A stretch of 64,000 bases of DNA from Artemisia argyi. Taxonomy: Eukaryota > Streptophyta > Magnoliopsida > Asterales > Asteraceae. Where the stretch lies: the NCBI GenBank assembly GCA_030686995.1, contig CM060698.1, forward strand, positions 142,371,106-142,435,105, in the 5' to 3' direction. Below are positions 25,235 to 36,468 of this stretch, piece by piece. The position numbers and the translations under genes are program-made. The number at the start of each line of letters is the position of its first letter. The first letter of the stretch is position 1. The notes under the pieces were generated by a model. That model was not told the DNA's origin. It made no database searches and was given only the letters and a program-made list of their open reading frames with translations.

Positions 25235-25462
25235 ATGGCAGATGAAATTCCATTTAGATCAATAACAATAAATGAACAATTATATTTCACTAATAGATTT
25301 GCTTCCTATCATTCTAATGATTTTTTATGTGATCTTAGTGACATCCAAGAGGAGTTGGGGGTAAAGTTAGATGGGTTTGATGAATTCTTTGCATGTGTGA
25401 TTTCTATTAGACGATCATTATCAGGATCAATTCCTTTTAGTGACCCGCTGGATGAATTTTGA
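25235..25462 (+). CDS. Small ORF 1 of the non-autonomous element (75 aa)
   Basis: ATG at 25235 opens MADEIPFRSITINEQ and the frame ends at a TGA at 25460. The 75-residue acidic product contains a DLSDIQEELGVKLDGFDEFF stretch. I recognise no domain. It sits where gag would start, about 150 bases after the PBS. It may be the N-terminal remnant of a larger protein, since a plausible continuation follows the stop. An upstream in-frame start at 25145 would add a hydrophobic segment, but 25235 has the better protein-like start. Confidence 0.4.
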   Translation: MADEIPFRSITINEQLYFTNRFASYHSNDFLCDLSDIQEELGVKLDGFDEFFACVISIRRSLSGSIPFSDPLDEF

Positions 25463-26089
25463 GAAAAGTTTCCTAATCATGACCCATAAGTTCAACGAAT
25501 TGGTGGATTCGTATGAGCAAGATGTTGGTGATTTTACATCACCAATATGATTTAAGTGTAATGGATTGACTTAATTGACCAATGTGTAATCATGATAAAT
25601 GTTCAACAAGTCGGGATTGTGCGGAGTGCACACTTGTATGACGTTATTGTGATTATCGCCCCGATTCACGGGGGTCCGGTATCAGCGCCCCCAGTAGCGG
25701 GGTTCCAAGGGCGGCAGCCCCTGGTAGCAGGGTCCAAGGGGCAGCGCGGAAAATTTTTTATTTGGTATAAAGTGCTATGTTAAAACGCACTTAAAAATAA
25801 AATTCCCGTTATTTTGGACATTAATTTGACCCGTTAATCTTACTAATTCGGTGGTTAAATAACTGCCATGGGCAGTTACAACCGAGTTCAGTTTTTTGGT
25901 CATATGTTGATTCTGTCTTCTGGTTCGGTTTCATAACATCAAAACACATTCTCTGTTCAAAATATGAGTTTTATCCGATTAAAGTTTTCGATAGAACCAT
26001 CGAAATACTTCGATCTGAAAGTGTTTACATGACTCTCAGATTACTGTGATCCATTAATTCTAACAAAAGATGACCTAGTTTCTAAGAAC

Positions 26090-26728
26090 ATGAACTTAGA
26101 ATCAAAACAAGATTATGAGATGGTTAGTGTTGAACTACCTAGCTGCATGAGCGGGATAAATTTCACCAAAACATACGACACACATGAGGTTAGAGTTGAG
26201 TCACCTAGTTGCATGTCATGGTTAGGCACTACCATAATACAAGATGAACAAATAGGTGATATTGATGTGATTGAAGAGATAGTAGAAAACCCAAGCCCAC
26301 TAAGTACCCCACAAGTCCTACCATCATTTGAGCCATACACACCGCCCGTGACTTACCCGGAAGAAGTAGAAGAGACTATAGGAACCTCAATTGAGGTAGA
26401 ACCCTTAGACCAAGCATCACTTGAGGATATAGGTTTGAATACTTGTAATGATAACCTTACACCTAGTTCTAGGGAATTTCCTTGTGTTGATGAACCAGAA
26501 CCTCAATCTTTACACGACTTTCCATCCTTAGGTTTACATCTAGGAGACAAAAAGGGAACCGACCCACCCATCAACCAATATTATCCGGGTAGTTTTAGGA
26601 TGAAGGAAGCCATTCACTTACCCCCTTCTCCTCACGTGGCATATTTCCACCCTAAGGGTGTGTATCGCTACTTTCACCCGCACTTAATCTTAAGTGTAGG
26701 GAAAACCTCCCCTATTTCCGTTAAATAA
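26090..26728 (+). CDS. ORF 2 of the non-autonomous element, unknown protein (212 aa)
   Basis: An open frame of 212 codons from MNLESKQDYEMVSVELPSCM to KTSPISVK. It is acidic and Pro/Glu/Thr-rich in the middle (residues about 60-150) and has an internal duplication near the N-terminus (VELPSCMS and VESPSCMS). The C-terminal part is aromatic and His-rich, with HPKGVYRYFHPHL. No gag, protease or pol motif, no zinc knuckle, no signal peptide or membrane segment. It is the longest ORF of the element and lacks internal stops despite the element being otherwise non-coding. Function unknown; it may be a conserved accessory protein or a captured fragment. Confidence 0.5.
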   Translation: MNLESKQDYEMVSVELPSCMSGINFTKTYDTHEVRVESPSCMSWLGTTIIQDEQIGDIDVIEEIVENPSPLSTPQVLPSFEPYTPPVTYPEEVEETIGTSIEVEPLDQASLEDIGLNTCNDNLTPSSREFPCVDEPEPQSLHDFPSLGLHLGDKKGTDPPINQYYPGSFRMKEAIHLPPSPHVAYFHPKGVYRYFHPHLILSVGKTSPISVK

Positions 26729-28991
26729 GGGTAGAGTCAGGCTCGTAACTCAAACAAAAACAAGCGCTTCTTAGGAGGCAACCCATGTTTTTAATTGTTT
26801 GATGTTTTTAATTTATTTGTTTGTTTGTGTCGTATATGCTTAATCATAATTGTTGAGTTTTCATGTTTCAAATAATTTGTGAAAATGCTTTATTTTGTTT
26901 TTAACCTCGTCTTAATTGAATATAAAGGTATTTTACAAAAAGATAAGTGTAGGGAAGTTTATAATTTGTTAAAAAGAACGAAATTCGAACATGAAAAAAT
27001 TCACAATTCATGATTAGCATATATTCTATCTTGTTTGAGTGTCAATACTTGTGGATATGTTTTATGAGTTCTAGTTTGTAATTCATTCCACAAGTATCCT
27101 ATCATTTTATTGTTTTGTTTTGTTTTTATTTCTAAGTCTGGAATTACATCTAGTTGTGGTTTTTCTTTGTTCGGTTTGATGCTTTGGTTTTTGTGTTTGT
27201 TGATTACAGGACAAGAAGATGACTACATTTCGGGAGGGAAGCTTTCAACGTTCATCTTCTTGGAGAAAGATTTAACCATGTTGTCACACTATCCACACCG
27301 AATGAATCAAGGGAGTATTAGTTTCTTTCATTCTTATTTATTTTTACTTTTACATCTTTTATCTAGAACATTGGGGACAATGTTCGGTTTAAGTGTAGGG
27401 AGGGTATATTAGAAACTATAACTCAACTTGATTTTTGTTTTGTTTGAAAGTAAATGTGTAATAAAACTAAGAGAAATACTTGTTAGTGCAATTTTAGCTC
27501 CAAATTTAAATTTTTTTGCAACATATAGGAGTGAAACTTTAGTTTTAATAAGCGTCTCATAGATAGGAATTGTATTACTAACACAAAAACCATACCACTC
27601 AAAAATTTTCACCCCAAAAATGTGAGATTCGCCTTTAGATCTCTAGGAAAAAGCATTCATTCTTAATGCTTGTGAGTGTACCGGTAGTATTTAGATTCTA
27701 GAACTTGTGATAGCGATGCATCCCGAGATCGCTAGTGAGACTACATTCGTGTAGTTATGATTTACTACATGATAAGAGGCATTAGGATAACCCATGTTTT
27801 TACACCTGTGTTTTATATAATTACATTGACTTCATTAGTCAAGTAATTCTCCCACACCTTTGTGTTGTACTCATTGTTAGTACACGATACCCCTAGTACA
27901 CCCTTCCGAGCCCATCATTTTCTTTTCTAACTTTAAACATCTTACTTAAAGGAAGAATTTGTTACAACCCACCCAAATGTGCAACCAAATCGCCTTAGCC
28001 TTCCGTGTATGCACTCATCTTTAGTGCATTATTGTTATTTGTTTAAACCCTTAGTTAGTTGTCTAATTGATTACATGATTGCTAAGTCGAGTCATATCTT
28101 GTATATATTGTTTTGGGACGATTGGGACTCATGGGTAAAGTACTATTGTAATGGAGTAATGGGGATGACGTCAATTATTACCCCTATATGTGCGTTAATA
28201 TTTAAAAGTACTCCAAGTGTTTTGATTATCTTGATTCGATTCATTAGAATAGTTGATTGTGAAGTATGTAAAAGCTCAAGTGTAGGGAGGAAACGAGCTC
28301 CCTTTGATGTATTATTTTTGATGGTAGAGTAAAAGTGTATGCAAAAAAAAAAAAAATAATAATAATAATAATAAAATAAAATAAAATAAAAAAAAGGAAA
28401 AAAATAGAAAAAGAAAAGAGAAAAACATATAGGCTACTATCCGTTTCTTTTATTTACATTTAAGTCAAATAGTGTCTTGAAAAAAATCCAAAAAGAGTCG
28501 TAGTTAGTTCAAGTTGAGTCGAGTCTTGGCCTAACAACGCCTTATTATACATGTAGTTAACTAAGACAATTGACTTGCCACAAGTAAAATATCCGTTTAT
28601 CCAACAAAATCGTGTTTTTCATATCCCATACACCTAACGTTATAACCCTTTAAAAGACCTCTTTGATAGTTTATCCTAGGTGCTTAAGCCAAGTAGTGGA
28701 GGTTTGATCCTTTCCCAAACCTATGGTAATCTATTTGCTATGACAGGTAGGGAGTGATATTTCTCCATTTCTAATTATGACATATAAATTTACAACACCT
28801 GAGAGATGAGAGTATCCAAATACTTAATGCGAGGTGCTAGTGTATAATTTCCGTGCTTGTTATGATTAAGGTGGAACGATCATTTGCTGTAATTACTTTT
28901 ATATTAGCGTTAAATGACCCCTAACTTGTATTTTTATTGGTGGAAAAGCTCATTTGCTTGAGGACAAGCAAATCCCAAGTGTAGGGATATT
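26729..28991 (+). other. Non-coding 3' internal region of the non-autonomous element
   Basis: No ORF of note. The motif AAGTGTAGGGA occurs near 26692, 26945, 27391, 28279 and 28978; the last directly precedes the right LTR in the polypurine-tract position. ATTGGGGACAATGTTC near 27369 matches ATTGAGGACAATATTC at 54518 in the gypsy element. An A-rich (AAT)n/(AAAT)n patch lies at 28340-28430. Confidence 0.65.
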
Positions 28992-30630
28992 TGATGAAGC
29001 GAATAGTGTATCGCTTTTAGGGGTCATTTAAGCCCTAAATCGTGATTATTTGATTAAGTATTGCCCTAAATCGTTCCTTTTGTCATTTTAGGTACTTGAG
29101 ACGTGATTTCTGGAATATGAAGCATTTTATAGCTTTTTGGACGTTTTTATGCGCAAGAATAAAGGAAACGAGAAAATCAAGAATCCATGCTGGAATCAGT
29201 ACCTGACGGTGTCAAGCTCTACAAGATGACGCCGTCACTCATTGATAAAGAGGTGGATAATTCAAGTTGTACGTAACGGCCCAGAACACGTTTATACATG
29301 ACGACGTTAGGATTTAACCTGACGACGTCAGATGATATATAGTGACGACGTTAGGAAGAAGGCTTACACAAGAAGAAACCGTAGTGAAACCGTCACAAGA
29401 TGATCGAGACAATCACAACTTGCGCGCGGAGTAGCTGACACTGTTTTGGCCATAACTTTTGCATACGAACTCGGATTTGAGCGATTCAAAAAAGGAAACG
29501 ACCGGGACGAAAAAATCTTCGATTTGGTGAAAAAATGGTCATGATGCCGTCACTCCTTACGGGCTGACGCCGTCAAGATGGGCCGGGCAGAAAAGTGCCT
29601 ATAAATATAACATCATAACTTCACTTTTTGTAAGCCATAATCCCTAAGGTCGATTCCTGGGTTTAGGTATGTGTTTTTTCAGCAACTTAGAGGGTTTCAA
29701 TCACTCCATAAACATCATATATTGGTTTGTTATTTTATTTTAATTATGTTTTCCATTATCATTGTTGTTTGCTCTTCTTTGATGATGTTTTGCTAATTCA
29801 CCTTGTGTCTACTTATGATTGTGTGAAACTTATATATAATTGATTAGATCTTATTGATTCCTTGTTGATGTTTGTGTCTATCTTCATCAATTAGGGTGTG
29901 ACACTTCGATAGGTCTAGTTGATTTAGCTTATAATTCTTGATTCCTATTGTCTCTTGTTTGGTTGATTGAATTCGATGTTAGGCTTAAGAAAACTGGCAG
30001 ACTTTCAATTGGTAACTTGCTTGAACGTCTTAAGAAACATGATCGAAGATGTACTACTATTTTTGATTGTATTTAATGCATAAGTGAATTCTAATGATCC
30101 CATATTAGGAGCTTTTAACGGCTCGACATAGGAGTGAAGTCGGATCTTATAGAGTTAGGGAATATTGTACACGGCCCTACGAATGATATTAAGGAATACA
30201 ACTCGTCAATTAAAACAAGGTGTGACAATTCAATAGGTAGAATTGGATAGCTAGGAAGGAGTAATACATCATAGGTAGACATGCTTCACTTACCTTGTAG
30301 AACCCTAATTTATTTTCCTATACATTAGTTTAATTAGTAGCTTTTGGGTTAGTTGATTAGCAGCTAATTCCGCCCCTTCTTCCAAAACCCGAGATTTTTA
30401 CTTGCTTTTCATAAAATATAAAAACACAAAAAGAATCATCCTTCACCTTTAGACCTAGTTAGATTAATTTCAATCTTAACGACACTATTCCTGAGTTGAA
30501 CGATCAATCCCCCGGTACTTGTCAATATACTATACTACAACGATCAGGTACACTGCCTGGTGGGGGTTGTAAGCTTCTCAAGATCCCTTGAGAGGTAAAA
30601 CCTGTTGCGAGGGCGCAATTCCCGCGTATA
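28992..30630 (+). repeat. 3' LTR of the non-autonomous element
   Basis: Begins TGATGAAGC and ends at about CCCGCGTATA. It is the direct counterpart of 23122-25059 without the MITE. The TATAAATA equivalent lies near 29600. Confidence 0.9.
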
Positions 30631-32270
30631 ACATAACTAATATAAAATTATTGTTTTTTGTAGGATAACTTATATATATAATGAGGATTTTTTGAACCCG
30701 CGTTGCGACGCGATAGTATTGTACGCATAAAAAATGTAGCTATTTAAAATATCGTATTTCATAAATATATTTGTAAGGTGTATGTTTAATGTTAATATTT
30801 GTTTGCAATCACAAAATGCAGTAAAGACTTAATTCAATCCATCAGGACCACAACCAAAATTTTCAAAAAGCTAATTTGGAAAAATATCACAGTACTTGCA
30901 GTTTTTCTTTCCAGGCCCATGCTAAATATTGTTATCTTGATCTAAATATGTCAGTCCAATCTAGACCAATTGTTTTGCAGGCTTGTCGACTTGATTTTAC
31001 CCCCAAAACATTCAATTGCACTGAAAAGAGGGGCCATGACCGAGAAAGTCGATCTCTAGTAGACCCATATATAAATTGTATCCAAAACCAAAACTGTATA
31101 GATCGAGATTCTACTATGTATCGTTTTTATGTTTGCAAGTCAGAATCGTAAGATCGGAAGATTCTACTTAAATGTTCAAATGTCTTATTTGTCTAGTAAT
31201 TCGTATTCAAAGCTTATTATATAGAAAACTAATGAAGAAAGAAGAATATTTTGAGAATATAACAATATTTATTTTTATGTTTTTGTAGTTTTTTTTTTTT
31301 TATTTTTGTTCTTTCTTGGAAGTAGTTAAGATACGCGATTGGCGCATGGTATTAAAAAGTTGCAATTTTGGTATCACATCGTATTACTTAGGACACATGG
31401 TATCGAATTTTTTCCTTTGAAATCCTTTAGCGCTTCAAGAATATTCCCCTAACTTATTTAAATTAATCTCTAAAATGGATGGTCTAGACACCACATATCA
31501 AACCTAGCAGTTGATTGAAGATAAATTTATGCTTGAAAGGAACTTTTTTAAAGCATATCCGAAGCATCAAACACATCACCAAATTTGCGAATAGTTTTAC
31601 ACAAATGTAAGCCTCAAACATTTTTAGAGCATCTCCTATTTAACTCAAATATAGAATTGTTATTTTTTGTAAATGCCCAACTTATATCTGTATATTTAAA
31701 AAATTTGAGGTAATTATTTGACGCATGCATTGTAGTAAAACTAACTTTTTGGTGCAGAACGATCTCTTTTTTATATCAAGTTTGGTAGTTATTTTACATG
31801 CTCTTGTGCCAAATAAAAGTTCAAATCTATGTGTGAGGTCTCTGGGCTTTGATAAGGCATCTAATAGGGACAACTTAAACAGAGCTAAAAGAATTTTACA
31901 CTTGGGCTGGGCCAAGCCTTCGCTTGGGCTCCTTAACACTCTTGAATCTTCTTTCGTTAGATTGTTAAAAACATAAATAGAGTAATATATTTTGTAAGGC
32001 GTAAAATGAATCTTTTAAGGTAAAGTATTACTACATTTTAGCAATAAAATAAAACTAAGAATAATATAATATGAGCTTTGAGCTTTCAGAGATATATGAG
32101 ATGTTTACTAATATGATGCCACACTTGTACGTTTAAAAGGATGTTTCTTCAAACTTATCTTTGGACTTATAAATTTATTGACACCGAAGGTATATTATAT
32201 GTCCGTTCTCTGGCTTATTTTCTAGTTAGGGCTTATTTTTGTATATTTTAAGTTAAAATAAGTTTACAAG

Positions 32271-32304
<34 letters not shown>

Positions 32305-32534
32305 GACTAAAATATAAATTCATTAAATCTCAAACAAACCGCCATTAAGTCTACGAGATGGGAACTTCACGTTAATATATATACTCCAATTATAATTAGA
32401 TTATGATTATGCATGGTGGCTTTAATCTTATTCCATATATATTCGTTTGTATTACGGTGGTGATCGATTGTTTTATCCATCACCTTCTTCAAAACTTTAA
32501 AGTTTTGCGCCATCGCACTTAATTCATATCCCTA
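30631..32534. other. Intergenic, with relic repeats; right end upstream of SYF1
   Basis: AT-rich. It holds a Helitron-like GC word (CCCGCGTTGCGACGCG, about 30698) and a diverged copy (31477-31622) of the block at 22966. A poly-A run occupies about 32277-32302. The last 150 bases before 32535 are the expected SYF1 promoter and leader. No gene recognised. Confidence 0.55.
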
Positions 32535-32733
32535 ATGTCGATATCAGAAGACGACCTTGTATACGAAGAACTTCTTCGTAACCCATTTAGTTTAAAACTC
32601 TGGTCGCGTTACTTAACCAACTCCCCATTTAGAAAACGTTCCATTATTTACGAACGCGCCCTTAAATCCCTCCCTGGTAGTTACAAGTTATGGCATGCGT
32701 ATCTCCGCGAGCGTCTCGAGCTAGTCCGTAACT
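32535..32733 (+). pseudogene. SYF1: SYF1 (pre-mRNA splicing factor) first part, interrupted by copia element
   Basis: ATG at 32535 gives MSISEDDLVYEELLRNPFSL, then SYKLWHAYLRERLELVRN. This is the N-terminus of SYF1/XAB2, a large HAT/TPR-repeat scaffold of the Prp19 spliceosome complex, as remembered from Arabidopsis. After about 66 codons the frame runs into the LTR of the copia element, ending in a stop 11 codons later. The host codons resume exactly after the second TAACT at 42206. One Glu is missing relative to the usual EEELL. With the further lesions downstream the locus is a pseudogene; a working SYF1 must exist elsewhere because the gene is essential in other eukaryotes. Confidence 0.92.
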
Positions 32734-34534
32734 TGTTGGAAAATTTAGTGCACTTGAGGGATTAATTCACAACTGGTAATGGGTTTGGAGGTACGGAGTG
32801 TACACCCATTTGGCCACTGAATTCCTTGACTCAATAGTGGTTATGTATTGATTCTGCTGATAAGCATTAATCTGTTTCTGCTGATAGCATGAATCTGTTT
32901 CTGCTGACAGTGGATTCTGCTGCTAGTATGTAACACCCCCAATTCATGGATGCAGCGGAATTCGAACTGGGTGTTACTTGACGGCACAATAGTCACAATA
33001 ATAGAAAACGATCTCTAACCCAGTCGTATTAAAAAGATTTATCATTCAAATTATATAAATATCAGAGGTTACAAAATGAGGTCCCAAATGGTTCCATGTT
33101 TACAAATCACATTAAGTGAGTTTTTGAATGATAAGAAAATTTATAGCCCTCTTGAGTATCCGTGTCCTTCCGTGCCATCCTTGATCGTCATGAACCTGAA
33201 ATACATGCTTGAGAGGTCAACACAAAGGTTGAGTGATATTCATAGAGTTTGTTAAATCGTCTGAACACAATATGTTGGTAGTGTGAGCTGTAGACTCACA
33301 CCAATGTTTGGAAACAAAACAGGCAGGCTACGTTATTATACGCCCGGAACAGTTATTATACACTAAGCTTATGACACCATAACGTTAACGTGTACCAATA
33401 TCGATCGGCAGATTTATCCCGGTAGGTACTTTGCTAACATACCTAAATCTCAAATATTAATGCATTTGTTTGAACTTAGTCAATACAAATGGGATTCGTC
33501 AATCCCAATAGGCCTATTCACAATATTTGCGCTCACTATTGCTAGTGATTAAATGGTTCATAATAAGGGATCTCGGTTTAGCAAGGTTGGTACTTAGTGA
33601 TAATAAAACAATCAGGCAAGCATACAATTTAAAACATTGTGCTCGGTTAAAAATAGCATGTATTCCCCCCAAGGGTTTGTAAAACATTGAAGTAATGTAA
33701 AGTGGGGCTATGAACTCACCTTAAGTAAGATAGCAAGTAATGAATGTAACGGTTGAATCGTGAAGGTTTCTACGAGCAACCTATAATCGAATGTTGCGAC
33801 TTAGGTTCGGAGTAAAGAATATGTAGTAGTGCCTATATATATATCTTGCATTTAGTCCATGATGTGGTATGATGTATAATGTAAGTCTTTGAAAGAAAAG
33901 ATTCATGAAACATGTATGTTTTGTATATCGTTTACTACTGTTCGGGCCGACATAATTCAGAAGTCATGTTAGTAAGCGTTCGAGGAGCCAGGACACTTTA
34001 ACTCGTAAATCCACAACTCATCTCGACGGCTTACATAATGAACTCCTCACATGAGGCTCCCTACTATTGTAGTAGTTGATGAAATATATAGATATAAGTT
34101 TTGATCCGAAAGGTTACATGTCCGATATTTGAATAAACTTAGGAAAGTTTATTTGTACATGAAGATTGTTATTAGGGATAGTTTCATAAGTCTTGAATGA
34201 CCATTTTCTCTTTGTAATATCTCATGATTCCTTTAGATGAAGTAGATCCAAATTGTATGTTCAAGTTATCGCCAACTTCTCTAGTTCATGTATTTGCCTT
34301 GGTAAGCTTGTATGGTCATTTCGTCATGGCCTAGCCATGACCTTTGGTCATTGTTCCATGGTCTTGAGACTCAACCTTGGCTCTAGCCATGGTTGTGTCT
34401 TGATTCTAGGTCATAAGACCCCTTTGGTCTTCATAAACCATAACTTATATGTAATGACTTTGGCTAAAAATGGGCTGTTTAGAATTTGAAGAAATTTATC
34501 ACTCGGAAAGCGTTTTCAGGGCTCGAGCTTCTTT

Positions 34535-34615
34535 GTTCCTGAACGAAAACGTCGTTCCGGACAACTTTTGTGTTTTAACTTTTTGATGAATCGGACCAGA
34601 AGTGGGACTTTCAAA
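34535..34615. repeat. Segment related to the foldback element at 6940-8530
   Basis: GTTCCGGACAACTTTTGTG, TTTGATGAATCGGACCAGAA match the inner arm at about 7973-8027 in the same order. The foldback element and this LTR therefore share a module. Confidence 0.65.
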
Positions 34616-35883
34616 ACCTAAATTTGATCAGAATGGTATTTGGCAGTTTTGCCGGAAATCTTTGGTAACTTCAAATGGGTGTAACTTTTGACTCGTATAC
34701 TCGTTTTGGGTGGTTCAAATTGCTATGGTTTCCTTGTTAAGTCCTCTACTACAATATGTAATGATCCAATATCATATTTTTACCATTTTGATCAGGTCTT
34801 ACCAAGAAAGTCACTAGTTTGTTTGTTTTAGTAACTTGTTTTAACAATCAATAACAATAACTTGTTTTGGTCATTTTTATACATCATGGACATGATAACA
34901 AGACAATATATAGCACAAATAATATGTAAATAACATGAACATGATTATTTAACAAGAATCAAGTTAGGGTTTGGCTCACAACTTTTGGCTTTCAAAGATG
35001 AAAGGAAGTTAACATGTAAGGATAGGACTTTGATAGACTTGCTTCAACCCTTTTTCACTTCATGCAATCTTTCTACCCTTGGTATTCTTGAAAGAGATGT
35101 AATGAAAGTTGAGGTGAATTGAGTGGATTTAAACTCAAGAGAAATCACCAAGTATATTAGGGATTGGAAGAGTTTTGGTAACCTAAGATCACCCTAGGGT
35201 TTCTATCTTGAACTAGCTCTTGAACCTTGCTTGAAATTGGAAGCAAATGAGCTAAGGATGAGAGAATGGTGTGTTATGTGTGGCGTTTGAATGAACATAA
35301 GGAGAGGGGATGACTTCTTTTTATACTAAAATGAGGAGGTTACATTTCAATGACTATGCAAAGCTTTCTTAACAAGCTTATACACTTGTAACACATCTAA
35401 GCCAACCTTGCCTAGGATCAAGCCACACAAGGGATGACTCCCCCCCCCCTAATGGCGGTTCACAAGGCCTAGGGGGGTGAGTTGGCTTGGCTTGGATGAT
35501 AAAATCTAGATATTTGCTAGTTTTGACTCCGGGAAATGCCAACCGTAAATGGTTAGGCCTCAAAACGTAAAACCGGGTGTCGTAAAATTATGAAACTTTA
35601 AAGTATTGTTAGACATGTCCATATGTCCCATATTAAAATATAAAATGAGTGGTAGGTTCCATTTGGGTGGTAAAACCCTGCTAAAAACTGAAAACACGGG
35701 TCTAAAACGCGTAATACGTAAAACGTTGGTATTAAATGTCTTTTAGACATCAAACCGTAAGTCTAAAAATCACGAAATGACTTATAGTATCAAGGGATGT
35801 TTTTTGGTCAAAGGAGGAGGGAAAAATATGTTGACTTTTTCTAATAAGTTGAAAACTCAAATCGTGTTAGAAACGCGTTTTGT

Positions 35884-35972
35884 GGTCTAACGGTTAATCG
35901 CCCATACGGTTAAGCGTGCTCATGTGAAAGTAGTACCGACTTGGGTGACCTGCCGGGAAGTCTTTGGTCATG
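35884..35972 (+). repeat. A-box-like plus 5S-rRNA-like module within the solo LTR
   Basis: TGTGGTCTAACGGTTAA is followed by GGTTAAGCGTGCTCATGTGA, AAGTAGTACC, TTGGGTGACC and GGGAAGTC. The second part parallels plant 5S rRNA (GTTAAGCGTGCTTGGGCGAG, AGTAGTAC, GATGGGTGACC, GGGAAGTCC). The same composite occurs inverted at 19284-19195. It is a 5S-derived fragment, not a 5S gene. Confidence 0.6.
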
Positions 35973-36468
35973 TTTTTCTCAGTCACAATTAATTCTCAAA
36001 TAAATCATGAGGGTGTCAAACATTTTTCTGATGCGGGGTCACTTAACGCGGTCGAGTTTCGTTGTACGTAGAATTTCTGAATGACGTTTTACCCTAAAAC
36101 GTGTAATTCCTTAATAACTTTCACGAAAATGATCTGACGAATGTCAAACATTTAATTTGCCATGGAAATGATTTATCACTCGAGAATATCAAATAAAAAT
36201 CAACTTTCAGGAAAAATGAATAGTAAAAGTGAATAGTGAAATTTTCCGGGAATGGTAATTAACCTGAAATTGCGAATTGTTACATAGTAGGATTCTACTG
36301 CTAGTGTTATTATTACCACTGATAGTGTTAACATTACCACTGCTAGTGTTATTGTTTCCACTGATAACCACTGATTCCTACTATTATGGAAAGTATTGTG
36401 ATATAATTAATGGGCCATTAATTATACATAATTTCATGGGCTAGGGTTTGAGTATTCTCTATTATAAA

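Larger units (their letters stand above)
23122..30630 (+). mobile_element. Non-autonomous LTR retroelement (LARD type) without pol
   Basis: Two direct LTRs (23122-25059 and 28992-30630, each about 1640 bp once the MITE in the left one is discounted) enclose 3.9 kb. The primer-binding site starts six bases after the left LTR. The internal part has two small ORFs, but no protease, reverse transcriptase, RNase H or integrase. The probable target duplication is ACATAA or a close variant (about 23116-23121 and 30631-30636). Size and PBS type suggest mobilisation by an Athila-like gypsy partner such as the one at 44090; this is inference. Confidence 0.85.
32929..36284. mobile_element. Solo LTR (3.36 kb) nested in the copia LTR
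   Basis: It starts TGTAACACCCC and ends TTGTTACA, flanked by the 5-bp duplication TAGTA (32924-32928 and 36285-36289). No internal retroviral coding domain, PBS or second LTR is present. The copia LTR resumes directly on the far side. Ends of the TGTAACACC type are common in large Asteraceae gypsy LTRs. It could instead be a non-LTR unit with such ends, but the 5-bp duplication and TG...CA ends favour a solo LTR formed by LTR-LTR recombination. Confidence 0.8.
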
